From: Nitrospirota bacterium
GTDB taxonomy: Bacteria > Nitrospirota > Thermodesulfovibrionia > Thermodesulfovibrionales > UBA1546
Length of the DNA: 64,000 nt
Direction of reading: 5' to 3'
Assembly (NCBI GenBank): GCA_016195565.1
Contig: JACPZK010000022.1
Location: forward strand, 1 to 64,000
A program made the translations under genes and the position numbers. Positions 44,403-54,324 of the stretch are shown here, piece by piece; position 1 is the first letter of the stretch; each line of letters begins with the position of its first letter. The notes beneath the pieces were generated by a model. That model saw only the letters and a program-made list of their open reading frames with translations. It searched no databases and was not told where the DNA came from.

Positions 44403-45773
44403 ATGGTTTTTGTCCTTTTAAGCCTTTTCACATTCTCCGTTGCGCAGGAGCCTGGACAGGTGGAAAAGCATATCCCGTTTATTTATGGCCTTAAAATATC
44501 CGGCCCCGATACTGAAAAGGTCGAAAAGCTCGATGGATATTTCGAAGTCGCCAGAGATATTGGATTCACCCATCTCAAAATATTCGTAACGATGGACTTC
44601 GTCCATCCGGATGATACAAGCTGGTTTTGGCAAAAAAAGATTTCAGGGGACAGAAAGATAGATTACGACAACCTTGCCGGTCTGTCCATGAAATATGGTA
44701 TCTCGATAATCCCCATGTTCATTTCTCCTATCGATATTGAAAGGCAAAAGAACGCAAAAGCCTACGCGGAATTTGTCTATCAGTTCATAAGGAGATACAA
44801 GGAGAGCATGCGTATCGGCTATATTGAATTACAGAACGAACCGAATCAGGAAAATGACGGGAGTGGTACCTGGAGCCGCGCCCCGTGGCGGGCTACAGCA
44901 CTAGATCTGGTACGGGTCGACAATGCCGCGTACGACAGGATCAAGTCAGTATACCCGGATATCGTAATTGGCTCAGCCGGATTTATCAACGAGAGCAGGC
45001 AGCATGTGGAAAGATATACGAAGGCATTCTATAAGGCGTATTTTGAGGCAAGACCGAAATTTGACGTATTCATGTTCCATGATTATCCCAAGAACACGTC
45101 CTACTTGCAGGGAACCAGGCCAGGAGATCTGGCTTCGGAGTATTATTTTTTTGAGACTTACCGCTCTATCCTCATCGAATACGGTTACGGCGACAGGCCA
45201 ATTTTAATATCCGAAGGATTTGTAGACACGCCTTTTTTGCTTAACGGCAAGAAAAACTGGAACTGGCTTGACGAGGATGAAGCCTCTGTTCTATGGGTGG
45301 AAAGTTATATTCACACACTTTCAAACTCGCAGAAATTCAACATCGGCGCGAAGATAATAACAGGCGTCAGGACACAGGGCACTGCAGGATTAATAGACGA
45401 CAAAACCGGCGCCAAAAGGAAACAGTATTATGCAGTGAAGCGCCTCGTCGCGCTGCTAAAAGAATATCCGATATATTCTCGATCCATTTCCGGAAAGGTT
45501 AATTCAAGTAATCCTTGGATCGAGGAATTCAAAAATAAAAAGGGGCACAGGGCATGGATCGCACTAAATCCCTTACTTTACGATACTACGGATGAGATGT
45601 ATATGCCCGCTGTAACGAGTAAGAAGATAGTAGCGCCTCAGCCGGTTACCCTTGAGGTAGGCAAAGCGAAGTCCGTGAAAGTAGAAACTATTTCAGGGAC
45701 TGAGATTAAAAAAGCATCGAATGGAAAGATCACTTTCGAAATTGGAAGGGAGCCTGTTTTCTTAACCGAATAG
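44403..45773 (+). CDS. Clan-A (TIM-barrel) glycoside hydrolase, membrane-anchored or secreted
   Basis: This is a 456-residue (beta/alpha)8 glycosidase. The acid/base is in YIELQNEPNQEND at the end of strand 4, and the nucleophile is in PILISEGFVDTP at strand 7, the usual clan GH-A arrangement (GH39/GH5-like). A hydrophobic segment (MVFVLLSLFTFSVA) forms the N-terminus. With ATG 44403 it lacks a positive n-region, so the true start may be upstream (see 44108-44402) and would give a signal anchor. A small beta domain follows the barrel. It probably trims or edits the polysaccharide in the periplasm. Confidence 0.75.
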   Translation: MVFVLLSLFTFSVAQEPGQVEKHIPFIYGLKISGPDTEKVEKLDGYFEVARDIGFTHLKIFVTMDFVHPDDTSWFWQKKISGDRKIDYDNLAGLSMKYGISIIPMFISPIDIERQKNAKAYAEFVYQFIRRYKESMRIGYIELQNEPNQENDGSGTWSRAPWRATALDLVRVDNAAYDRIKSVYPDIVIGSAGFINESRQHVERYTKAFYKAYFEARPKFDVFMFHDYPKNTSYLQGTRPGDLASEYYFFETYRSILIEYGYGDRPILISEGFVDTPFLLNGKKNWNWLDEDEASVLWVESYIHTLSNSQKFNIGAKIITGVRTQGTAGLIDDKTGAKRKQYYAVKRLVALLKEYPIYSRSISGKVNSSNPWIEEFKNKKGHRAWIALNPLLYDTTDEMYMPAVTSKKIVAPQPVTLEVGKAKSVKVETISGTEIKKASNGKITFEIGREPVFLTE

Positions 45774-45780
45774 AATTAGT

Positions 45781-47298
45781 ATGGCTAACATTATGAATTC
45801 TGTTTATGAAGCTTGCAACTCTATAAAATTCGAGCGTATGGCTGCTGTTCTAAAGTGGTCCGTTTTTGCGCTCGTCCTATTTATAATAGCCGTCTTATCT
45901 ACTTTTATTAAATGGTATATCCTGATACCGATACTACTTGCTTCTCTGGCGGCTTGCATTCTTTTTATAAAATACAAGTGGACTGTTTATCTGTTGGTCT
46001 TTCTCGTTCCTTTCAGCGCCGGAAGCGTTGGTATTATGGTCAAGGATCTGCAGAATATACACTTTTCCATTGCGATGAACGACAGAATACCGATTTTCGC
46101 ACCAATAATTATAATCTCATTCCTTGGAATGATGCTTGCAACGATCTCTGTAATAAAATCAAAGGGCATTAGAAATCCTTTCGCCATAGCGAATATCATT
46201 CTTTTCCTTTATGGAGCCACTACATTGCTATATACCCAAAATCTGGAGCACAGTACTGTTCAACTTTTTATAGTCTTTTTGAACGCGTGTCTGTTCAGCC
46301 TGTTCGTGAATTCCATTGAAGATGAAAAAATGCACAGAAAAGTAATGTGGTGCTGGGTTATATCCGGCGGACTTCAGGCTTTGATTACCATCCTGCTCTA
46401 CTTTGTAGTCTACCCCCCATCTGGTCTTTTCGTGTACCAGCACTCCATTTCAAAGAATTTTGCATTCGTATTAGAGCTTATGACAGGATATGAAACAGAC
46501 GGATACATTAAAAGAGGGAGCGCTTTTACCTATGCTCATGAATCAGCACTTCTTATGAACCTTACACTTGCGGTCGCGATAGGACTTTTTGCCTGGGAAA
46601 ATAAATTATTTAGAAGGCTGATCCTGATTGTTATATCAATCCTGTCTATTGCTGCAAATCTTCTGGCCATGTCACGAGGCGGCACTGGCGTGCTGATTAT
46701 TATGGCCTTTTTCATTTTCCTTTTCACGAGAAAATACAACAGGCACTTTTTCTTAATATGCATAATTTTCCTTTTATCCGTATTTGCTATTTTTGAGGCG
46801 CAGAACACGATATTAAACTCGGTCATGCGCACGAAGGTCTCCCCTCGGCTGTTGGTCAGGGGAGTTGAGACCGTGAGCAGCTCAAAGCAAGTCGCGCCTG
46901 ACAGGGTCCATATGTGGAAGAAGGGATTTAAAAAGCTTAAAAAGACATTGTTTCTCGGCCTTGGGGTGGGAAATTTCAATTATTATCTAAAAAAGGTTCA
47001 TTCTCATAGCCTATATTTTTCGTTCCTTTTTGATTTTGGCGTAATAGGAGTAGGCATTCTGATCAGTTTGATAATGAGCCTCTACAGATGTTTTATAGTT
47101 CCACAGGGAGACCAATCGTCCTACATGCAAATTATGCGTATAGCCATTTTGGGAGGGATTGTAGCCATTGGAGTGCATGGGCTTGTGGATTTTGAGTATA
47201 AAAGAACGCTGATATGGTTCTTTCTAGGCATGGCTATTCCAACCGCAAGTTTAGCAAGGCAGGAACTTCAAACCCATACTGAAGAAGGTTCAGCTTGA
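45781..47298 (+). CDS. O-antigen ligase/polymerase family membrane protein
   Basis: This 505-residue polytopic protein has about 11-12 helices and the Wzy_C-type signature near residue 390: FLGLGVGNFNYYLKKVHSHS, with the conserved Gly and His of periplasmic loop. It either polymerises repeat units or ligates the glycan to a lipid or protein acceptor. It follows the glycosidase by 7 bp. Confidence 0.87.
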   Translation: MANIMNSVYEACNSIKFERMAAVLKWSVFALVLFIIAVLSTFIKWYILIPILLASLAACILFIKYKWTVYLLVFLVPFSAGSVGIMVKDLQNIHFSIAMNDRIPIFAPIIIISFLGMMLATISVIKSKGIRNPFAIANIILFLYGATTLLYTQNLEHSTVQLFIVFLNACLFSLFVNSIEDEKMHRKVMWCWVISGGLQALITILLYFVVYPPSGLFVYQHSISKNFAFVLELMTGYETDGYIKRGSAFTYAHESALLMNLTLAVAIGLFAWENKLFRRLILIVISILSIAANLLAMSRGGTGVLIIMAFFIFLFTRKYNRHFFLICIIFLLSVFAIFEAQNTILNSVMRTKVSPRLLVRGVETVSSSKQVAPDRVHMWKKGFKKLKKTLFLGLGVGNFNYYLKKVHSHSLYFSFLFDFGVIGVGILISLIMSLYRCFIVPQGDQSSYMQIMRIAILGGIVAIGVHGLVDFEYKRTLIWFFLGMAIPTASLARQELQTHTEEGSA

Positions 47299-48053
47299 GA
47301 TACTTTGACGAAATTGAGAAGAGGAAAAAAGAGGCCAGCCTGAGCAGGCACCCGAAGTTCCTGCAGTCTATTTTTAACTCCTTAAGCAGCGTGCATGATT
47401 ATTATGACGAATGTCTTGCCCCGCTCATAAGGAAGGACATTAAGGTGCTCGATGCGGGGTGCGGTAAAAAGGGTATCATGAACAAGTACAGGGGTAAGAC
47501 TGCCTATACCGTGGGCATGGACATGCAGTTGAGCGCTATTAAGCAAAATGCCGCTATGGACTACAAGGTCGTCTCAGGCGTTTACAGCATTCCGTTCAAG
47601 GAGGAGACATTTGATGTGATAGTCTCGCAGTGGGTCGTTGAGCACCTCTCGGAGCCCAAAAAGGCATTCAGCGAATTTAGGAATGTGTTGAAGAATAACG
47701 GGAGCCTGATACTCGTAACGAACAGCGTATATAACCCGCTCATGTTCTTTAATGCGGTGATGCCAGAAGGTATAAGGGACAGGATTAAAAAGAGGGCGCT
47801 TCCGCCGGAGATAGAGGAGGACACGTTCCCGACATACTATAAATGCAATTCGGTCGGCAAGCTCGATAAGGCATTGAGGGAGTTGGGGTTTGAGAAGAAG
47901 TTTACAGGCTATGTAGGGGACCCTTCGTTCTTCGTATTTTCGAAGTTCATCTTCCCTTTGACAGTGGTATATGAGCTTGCAACCTCTTTCAGGATATTGA
48001 GGCCATTGAAGATGCATGTGATTGTCCATTATGTTAAGAGAGACAAAAGTTAA
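47295..48053 (+). CDS. Class-I SAM-dependent methyltransferase
   Basis: This 252-residue Methyltransf_11-type enzyme has motif I in KVLDAGCGKKGIMNKY, motif II/III in FDVIVSQWVVEHLSEPKKAF and the post-motif LKNNGSLILVTNS. The substrate is unknown, probably a sugar or lipid of the locus. TTG 47295 overlaps the ligase stop as TTGA. Confidence 0.88.
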   Translation: MRYFDEIEKRKKEASLSRHPKFLQSIFNSLSSVHDYYDECLAPLIRKDIKVLDAGCGKKGIMNKYRGKTAYTVGMDMQLSAIKQNAAMDYKVVSGVYSIPFKEETFDVIVSQWVVEHLSEPKKAFSEFRNVLKNNGSLILVTNSVYNPLMFFNAVMPEGIRDRIKKRALPPEIEEDTFPTYYKCNSVGKLDKALRELGFEKKFTGYVGDPSFFVFSKFIFPLTVVYELATSFRILRPLKMHVIVHYVKRDKS

Positions 48054-48065
48054 AGAGGCTAATGC

Positions 48066-49577
48066 ATGAAGATAACTTTCATCTCGCCGTATCCGGATAT
48101 AACTGCTTTCGGCATAAGAAATATCTCTTCTTACGTCAAGGAACACGGCCACAAGACACAGATAATCTTTTTGCCTGACCCTTGCGGTGATGATATCGCC
48201 GATACGAAGAGATACAACGATAGTGTCCTTGAGGGGATAATCCCTTTATGCGCTGATGCCGATATAATCGGCGTAACGCTCATGACGAACTTCTATCAGA
48301 GCGCTATCGAGATCACCGAGAAGATAAAGAGGCTTAAAAAGCCTGTCATTTGGGGCGGCGTGCACGCGACTGTAATGCCTGAGCAGTGCCTCATGCACGC
48401 GGATATGGTATGTATCGGTGATGGGGAAGAGGTTATGCTTGAGCTTCTCAACAGGATGGAGAGGAGGGAGGACTATGACGGTGTCAGGGGCCTCTGCGTA
48501 AAGCGGGATGGAAATATCATAAGGAACCCTCTTGAGAGGCTCTCGGATGATCTCGATAAATACCCCATACCCGATTACAGCATGGAGAACCATTTTGTTA
48601 TGCATAACGGCGCTATCACTGCGATGACGACGGATTTAATGAGGACCATGATGGAGGAAAGTTACATTTCGAATTTCATATCAAAGTGCGGTTACCAAAC
48701 CATGTCAGGCAGGGGCTGTCCCCATAAGTGCTCCTACTGTGTAAACGACACGCTTAAGAACATGTACGGAGGCCACGATTACCTCAGGTGGAGGAGTCCG
48801 GAGCATGTTGTGGAGGAGTTACTTTTTGTAAAGAAGACCATGCCGTTTGTGGGGCACATTTGGTTCTCGGACGACTCGTTTTTTTCAAGAAACCTTGAGA
48901 AGACAAAAGAATTCTGCAAGCTTTATAAAGAGAAGATAGGGCTTCCTTTCTTCGCTCTCGGAAGCCCTCTGACAATAAACGAGGAGAAGATGGCCCTTCT
49001 TGTGGACACGGGCTTAAGGGGTGTACAGATGGGTATTCAGACAGGGAGCAGCCATGTGCAGGCGTTATTCAATCGCAAGAATATGTCTAATGAGCGGGTC
49101 TTAAAGGCCATGAACATAATTAACAAATACAAGGACAGGCTCGAACCCCCGCATTATGACTTCATACTCGATACACCATACGAGACAGACAGGGACAAGG
49201 TAGAGACCCTACGCTTTATCTCCAGGATACCGAAGCCTTATAATTTGCAGACATTCTCGCTTGTGCTTTATCCGGGCACACAGATGTACGATATGGCAAA
49301 GAAGGATGGGTTTATAAATGATGAGGAAAAGGAGATACTCAATAGGAGCTACACAAGGCGCAGCTTCGGGTATTTCAATGTGCTCTTCTCGCTCATTAAA
49401 AAGGGATGGCTTCCTGTCTGGACGGTCCGGATACTTATAAGTGGGCCGGTTCTGTTGTTTCTTAATAATAAATTCATGGTGCCTGTGATAAAGGCCGCTG
49501 ATATGTTCGCGGGTGCGCTTTACCGGACACTCAACGGCCTCTGTGCGCCCAAAGTAAAAAGGCTTAAGAAAACATAG
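48066..49577 (+). CDS. B12-binding-domain radical SAM protein, copy 2
   Basis: This is a 503-residue protein. The N-terminal cobalamin-type domain (GHKTQIIFLPDPCGDDIADT, IWGGVHATVMPEQCLMHADM) is followed by the radical SAM core with CPHKCSYCVNDTLKNMYGG. GVQMGIQTGSSHVQALFNRK is the later conserved block. No function-defining residues are known for this subgroup. Confidence 0.88.
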   Translation: MKITFISPYPDITAFGIRNISSYVKEHGHKTQIIFLPDPCGDDIADTKRYNDSVLEGIIPLCADADIIGVTLMTNFYQSAIEITEKIKRLKKPVIWGGVHATVMPEQCLMHADMVCIGDGEEVMLELLNRMERREDYDGVRGLCVKRDGNIIRNPLERLSDDLDKYPIPDYSMENHFVMHNGAITAMTTDLMRTMMEESYISNFISKCGYQTMSGRGCPHKCSYCVNDTLKNMYGGHDYLRWRSPEHVVEELLFVKKTMPFVGHIWFSDDSFFSRNLEKTKEFCKLYKEKIGLPFFALGSPLTINEEKMALLVDTGLRGVQMGIQTGSSHVQALFNRKNMSNERVLKAMNIINKYKDRLEPPHYDFILDTPYETDRDKVETLRFISRIPKPYNLQTFSLVLYPGTQMYDMAKKDGFINDEEKEILNRSYTRRSFGYFNVLFSLIKKGWLPVWTVRILISGPVLLFLNNKFMVPVIKAADMFAGALYRTLNGLCAPKVKRLKKT

Positions 49578-49614
49578 AAGATACCATCACAGGAAAGATA
49601 CCAGGACCGAGAGT

Positions 49615-50802
49615 TTGTTCTACAAAATAATTAACAAAAAGAAACGGGTGGCAACCATGATAGCGGATGTAATCGGTTATGCGCTCTGGACGCCTGCGAG
49701 GATATTGAGGAAAGATTCGCCTCCTCGGAAAGAGGAGGTTAAGGAAATACTCGTTGTGCGCACCGCTTACATAGGCGATGTAATAATGACGCTCCCGATG
49801 CTCAAGCCCTTAAAAGAGTTTTATCAGGGCTCACAGATAACGTTTTTGACCGCAAACGCCGCGAAGGACCTCTTTAAAGGCAACCCGTATGTGGATGATG
49901 TCATTACTTATGACGCTTTCTGGTTTTATGAAAAATCCGAGACGTTCGGGGATTTTTTAAAGAGGTTGAGGAATAGAAGGTTTGATCTGGTAATAGAGGC
50001 GAGGGGCGATATTAGAGACATCCTTCTTATAGCATATCTCTGCAGGGCAAGGCATAGGGTTAGTTATAAAGTAGCAGGAGGAGGGTTTCTTTTAACGGGG
50101 ATTGTCCCTTATGAGAAAATAAAACACAAGGTAGAGTACCATCTTGACATTGTAAGATTTTTAGGAGCCGAAACAGGTAAATTTGCGTGGGATTTGTATT
50201 TAACCGCGGAAGAAAGGAACTTCGGCAAGGCCTTATTAACTGCTCAGGGAATTGCCGATTCAGACACCGTCATAGGCATCCATCCAGGAGGCAGGAAAGG
50301 CCTGAAGTGCTGGTCCGCCCGGAAATACGCAGAGGTTGCTGACTGGATAATATCAAAATATAATGCTAAAGTTATTTTTACGGGTTCAGGGGAAGAAATA
50401 AAATTGATTGAAGACATTATGGGGAAAATGAGCGCCAAAGCAGTCAGTCTTACCGGCAAAACCGACTTGCGGATTCTTGCAAGCCTGCTGAAAAGATTTA
50501 ATCTCTTTATATGCAATGACACCGCTCCCCTTCATATTGCCTCTGCCATGAAGACGCCGACAGTTGCTATTTTTGGTCCATCTAAAAGCAATGAGACAGG
50601 CCCCTATGGCAATATCCACAGGGTAGTTGAAAAAGATTTTCCATGCAGATACACCTGCGATGAAGATGTCTGTAATCATAGGGTGCATAATGAATGTATG
50701 ACGGCTATAACTACTGATGATGTTTGTGAGGCTGTTAAGGATATTATGAATGAAATAGCTGATAAGGGTCTGAAGTTGCCTGAAAAAATATTGAAAGGAT
50801 GA
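49615..50802 (+). CDS. Glycosyltransferase family 9 (heptosyltransferase-like)
   Basis: This 395-residue GT-B enzyme has the N-domain signature LVVRTAYIGDVIMTLPML and the donor-binding blocks GIHPGGRKGLKCWSARKYAE and CNDTAPLHIASAMKTPTVAI. Members transfer heptose or related sugars to LPS core. TTG 49615 is the longest start; ATG 49658 behind GGTGG is an alternative that would remove 14 residues. The stop overlaps the deacetylase-like gene (ATGA). Confidence 0.9.
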   Translation: MFYKIINKKKRVATMIADVIGYALWTPARILRKDSPPRKEEVKEILVVRTAYIGDVIMTLPMLKPLKEFYQGSQITFLTANAAKDLFKGNPYVDDVITYDAFWFYEKSETFGDFLKRLRNRRFDLVIEARGDIRDILLIAYLCRARHRVSYKVAGGGFLLTGIVPYEKIKHKVEYHLDIVRFLGAETGKFAWDLYLTAEERNFGKALLTAQGIADSDTVIGIHPGGRKGLKCWSARKYAEVADWIISKYNAKVIFTGSGEEIKLIEDIMGKMSAKAVSLTGKTDLRILASLLKRFNLFICNDTAPLHIASAMKTPTVAIFGPSKSNETGPYGNIHRVVEKDFPCRYTCDEDVCNHRVHNECMTAITTDDVCEAVKDIMNEIADKGLKLPEKILKG

Positions 50803-51611
50803 AAAGCGCTAAAAAGCATGAAAGTTTCTCAGCCCCCTTCTCCACTTTTTTTGTAATACATTTTGAGGTTGGCGGAGATACAAGACGCCTTGAATATCAA
50901 AATACCTTCTGGCCTGCAACTGTTGATCTTATTAAATTAGCAGACCGGTATGATGCAAAGCTGACCCTGCAATTTACGCCGCAATGGGCTGAATACATAC
51001 TGAATGACAGATACAAATTCAATTTATTCAAGGGATGGCAGAGACATGGGCACGAAGCCGGGCTTCATCACCACGGTTATGATCACCGCGACTGGGACGG
51101 ATATACAAACAGGCGGGGGAAAGAAAATAATTCCTCATATCGCGGAAATGTTACGGACATGATAAATACTGTAAATGAACTTATTCACCCGTATCAGATT
51201 TTGACAGGGACCATAACTGATGAAGCGCATGATTACCCTGACGGCATTAAATACGACACACAAGGAATAAAAATTCGTCATTCGAGGACAAGGCCAAAGA
51301 ACGTTACACTTAACGGCAAAAATGTCATTCAGACGGGAATGTCTATTTTATCTGATGCGAAAAATATTAAAGAGCTTAAGAAGGAATATCATAAATCTGC
51401 TGATAATGAAATCTTTGGGGTCGTTACCCATGAAATAGATTTTGAGAATAGTCCTGAAATCATAAAGGAATGGTTCAGGTTCGTGAAATATAGAGACAAT
51501 CGGATTCAGACCGTGAGCGAAATAATTTCTAACTACCGGAAAGATTATAATATTGAATGCTGTGACAAGCCTTTGACTTTTTCAAAAGATGTCACCGGCA
51601 TTAGGGTATGA
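50799..51611 (+). CDS. Polysaccharide deacetylase-like (NodB-fold) protein
   Basis: This 270-residue protein is predicted to adopt the glycoside hydrolase/deacetylase beta-barrel. TLQFTPQWAEYI is followed by RHGHEAGLHHHGYDHRDW, a His-rich metal site in the place of the NodB H-x3-H motif. FFVIHFEVGGDTRR resembles the first strand but has Glu where NodB proteins have Asp-Asp. It may deacetylate a sugar, but the departure from the canonical motif leaves this tentative. Confidence 0.6.
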   Translation: MKSAKKHESFSAPFSTFFVIHFEVGGDTRRLEYQNTFWPATVDLIKLADRYDAKLTLQFTPQWAEYILNDRYKFNLFKGWQRHGHEAGLHHHGYDHRDWDGYTNRRGKENNSSYRGNVTDMINTVNELIHPYQILTGTITDEAHDYPDGIKYDTQGIKIRHSRTRPKNVTLNGKNVIQTGMSILSDAKNIKELKKEYHKSADNEIFGVVTHEIDFENSPEIIKEWFRFVKYRDNRIQTVSEIISNYRKDYNIECCDKPLTFSKDVTGIRV

Positions 51612-52864
51612 TTTGGCAAATGGCTTTCAAACTGAACATTATAACGGCTTACTCAGCAAAAGAAATTAAGGAGAGGCTCTTTTTGTCTCTTCAAGAATAT
51701 CATGAGCTGCTTCCTGCATCAAAGACATCAAAAATATTGCTTAAGCCAAACCTTAACGCCAACATGAACGCTCTTACAGGAAACACAACTGATTTGAGGC
51801 TTCTTGCAGCGGTCATTGAATACCTCAAAGTTAATGGATATAAAAATATTGCAATAGGGGAAGGCACTAACAGCGGTTATTACAGAAATAATATCAGCGT
51901 CATTTCCCGGCTTAAAATAGATGAACTGGCAAAATATTATGGCGTTAAGGCAATTGATTTTAATTTCGCGGAACCGGTTTATATTGCTTTTGAAAATGGA
52001 GTCAAAGCAGGTATTGCAAAAGATTGCGCAGAGGCGGATTTTATTATCAATATGCCTAAACTCAAAACTCATTTTGAAGTCGGAATGAGTGTGTGCCTTA
52101 AAAACCTGATGGGCTGCCTTGTGGGTCAGGAAAACAAGAAAAAGACACACCAGAGTCTGGCGCGGAATATCTTAAATATAAATGAGCATTTAAAGCCAAA
52201 TTTTCATATAGTTGACGGCCTGATAGCCATGGAAGGACTCGGGCCTACAAGGGGCAAACCTAAAAAAATGGGGATTATTATTTTAGGAGCTAACCCCTAT
52301 CTCATAGACCTGTTATGTGCAAAAATTGCCAATTTTGATTACCGCTTAATCACCACATTAAAACTGGCTGAAGACAAAGGCCTTATAACCAAAGACTATC
52401 ACGAATTCATACAAAGTCAGGACATCAATGACTTAATTAAAGAGTTTGAAAAACCAAAGGCAAATTTCTTCGCCTCTTTTATACACAGTCCTAAAAGGCA
52501 GAAGTATTTTCTGGCTGTCCGCAACACAAAATTTTTTACCTATCTGGCAGCAACCGAGTTATTTGGCAAACTGCTTTTTCTTTCCGGACTTAGGCAGGAT
52601 AATTTTATTAAGGAGGAAATGTCATTTGAAGGTTTTTCTTTTGACAAGGGGCGTTGTACAAAAGGCTGTACAAAATGCAAAGACTACTGCCCTGTGGGAT
52701 TAGAGCTGCCTGAAGGGCTTGCAGAGCACCGTAATAATGGATGCATAGGCTGTCTATATTGTTTCTTAGTTTGCCCTACAAAGGCTATTGAGTTTGGAGG
52801 AAAGCTTGGCTTTCTGACAGAACAGATCAGACAATATGACGATATAACAAGAAAGGTTGCGTAA
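51608..52864 (+). CDS. DUF362 protein with C-terminal 2x[4Fe-4S] ferredoxin domain
   Basis: This is a 418-residue protein. Residues ~40-300 match DUF362 (ILLKPNLNANMNALTGNTTD, FIINMPKLKTHFEVGMSVCL, KNLMGCLVGQENKK). The last 70 carry two cluster-binding sets (CTKGCTKCKDYCPVG and CIGCLYCFLVCPTKAI). DUF362 proteins are redox proteins of unknown reaction. Here it lies between two coupled genes of the polysaccharide locus and could supply electrons to the neighbouring radical SAM enzyme. Confidence 0.85.
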   Translation: MIWQMAFKLNIITAYSAKEIKERLFLSLQEYHELLPASKTSKILLKPNLNANMNALTGNTTDLRLLAAVIEYLKVNGYKNIAIGEGTNSGYYRNNISVISRLKIDELAKYYGVKAIDFNFAEPVYIAFENGVKAGIAKDCAEADFIINMPKLKTHFEVGMSVCLKNLMGCLVGQENKKKTHQSLARNILNINEHLKPNFHIVDGLIAMEGLGPTRGKPKKMGIIILGANPYLIDLLCAKIANFDYRLITTLKLAEDKGLITKDYHEFIQSQDINDLIKEFEKPKANFFASFIHSPKRQKYFLAVRNTKFFTYLAATELFGKLLFLSGLRQDNFIKEEMSFEGFSFDKGRCTKGCTKCKDYCPVGLELPEGLAEHRNNGCIGCLYCFLVCPTKAIEFGGKLGFLTEQIRQYDDITRKVA

Positions 52865-54322
52865 ATGAAAATTCTATTGCTTAATCCGCCGTTTTTGAAA
52901 AAATTTTCAAGGCCCCAGAGGAGTCCTGCGGTTACAAAGAGCGGGACCCTTTACTTTCCCATGTGGCTTGCTTATGCCGCAGGCGTCTTAATGGAAAATG
53001 GATTTGAAGTTGAACTGATTGATGCGCCTGCTGACGATTACAGCATGGAAGATGTTGCTGAGAAAGCTAAAAAACTCCAGCCGGATATTATAGTTATTGA
53101 CACAAGCACTCCCAGCATTTATAACGATACATCTATAGCAGGCAAATTAAAGGAGATATGCCCTTCGTCTTTCATAGCCCTTGTCGGCACACATGTATCC
53201 GCGCTTCCTGAGGAAACACTGAATTTAAATAATAAGATTGATGCAATTGCACGGCATGAGTACGACTATACACTGTTAGACCTTGCCAAAACACTTGAAA
53301 AAGGCGGAGACTTGAATAATGTCAAGGGGATAAGTTTTAGAAGCGGTAAAGGAATAACGCATATTCCTGACAGGTCATATATAGAAAACTTGGATGAACT
53401 GCCGTTTGTAAGCCGGGTCTACAAAAAATTCCTAAAAATAGAAAACTACTTTAATCCGAACGCCCTTTATCCAATGGTAACGATTACAACAAGCAGGGGA
53501 TGTCCTTTTAAATGCACCTTTTGCGTCTACCCTCAAACGCTGATGGGCAGCGGCTTTCGAACGAGGAGCGTTACGAATGTCGTCGACGAAATAGAATATA
53601 TCGTGGAAAATTTCCCCCAAACAAAGGCGATCTTTTTTGAGGATGATACACTTACTGTCAACAAAAATAGATGCATTGAATTGTCGGAGCGGATAATAAA
53701 GAAAAAGATAAAAATATCATGGACTGCTAATGCCAGGGTCGGGCTTGATTTTGAGACAATGAAGATAATGAAAGAGGCGGGATGCAGGTCATTCTGCGTC
53801 GGCTTTGAAAGCGGGAGCCAGATGATCCTCGACAACATGAAAAAGAATATTAAACGTGAGAAAATGTTTGAATTTATGAAAAATGCAAAAAAGGCGGGCA
53901 TCCTTATTCACGGCTGTTTTATGGCCGGTCTGCCAGGCGAGACAAAAGAGACAATGAAACAAACCCTTGACCTTGCCAAACGCCTTAATCCCGATACAAT
54001 GCAGTTTTATCCTGTGATGGTCTATCCCGGAACCGAGGCTTACCATTGGTATAAAGACAGGGGATACCTTATCACGGAAGACTTTTCCAAATGGCTCACC
54101 CCCGGCGGCTTGCATAACACCGTAATTAAAACACAGGAATTGTCACCCGGTGAGATGGTAAAATTCTGCGATGACGCGAGAAGGAAATTTTATCTCAGGC
54201 CCGCGTATCTTTTTTACAAGATAAGGCAGATGGTCTTTTCCCCGAGGGAGATCAGAAGGACCCTCAAGTCCGCAAAGACATTTTTAAAATATCTCTTCAG
54301 AGGCTCCGATATTACGGAGTAA
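52865..54322 (+). CDS. B12-binding-domain radical SAM protein, copy 3
   Basis: This 485-residue protein has cobalamin-type domain elements (YFPMWLAYAAGVLMENGFEV, ALVGTHVSALPEETL) and the radical SAM core with SRGCPFKCTFCVYPQ. IFFEDDTLTVNKNRCIELSE and GIL-HGCFMAGLPGETKET follow. It begins directly after the DUF362 stop. Three such proteins in one locus suggest several methylations or rearrangements of the product. Confidence 0.9.
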   Translation: MKILLLNPPFLKKFSRPQRSPAVTKSGTLYFPMWLAYAAGVLMENGFEVELIDAPADDYSMEDVAEKAKKLQPDIIVIDTSTPSIYNDTSIAGKLKEICPSSFIALVGTHVSALPEETLNLNNKIDAIARHEYDYTLLDLAKTLEKGGDLNNVKGISFRSGKGITHIPDRSYIENLDELPFVSRVYKKFLKIENYFNPNALYPMVTITTSRGCPFKCTFCVYPQTLMGSGFRTRSVTNVVDEIEYIVENFPQTKAIFFEDDTLTVNKNRCIELSERIIKKKIKISWTANARVGLDFETMKIMKEAGCRSFCVGFESGSQMILDNMKKNIKREKMFEFMKNAKKAGILIHGCFMAGLPGETKETMKQTLDLAKRLNPDTMQFYPVMVYPGTEAYHWYKDRGYLITEDFSKWLTPGGLHNTVIKTQELSPGEMVKFCDDARRKFYLRPAYLFYKIRQMVFSPREIRRTLKSAKTFLKYLFRGSDITE

Positions 54323-54324
54323 AA

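Noticed and set aside
47574-48152. 192-codon minus-strand frame
   Set aside because: It is antisense to the methyltransferase and radical SAM genes, whose motifs are clear; it has no domain of its own.
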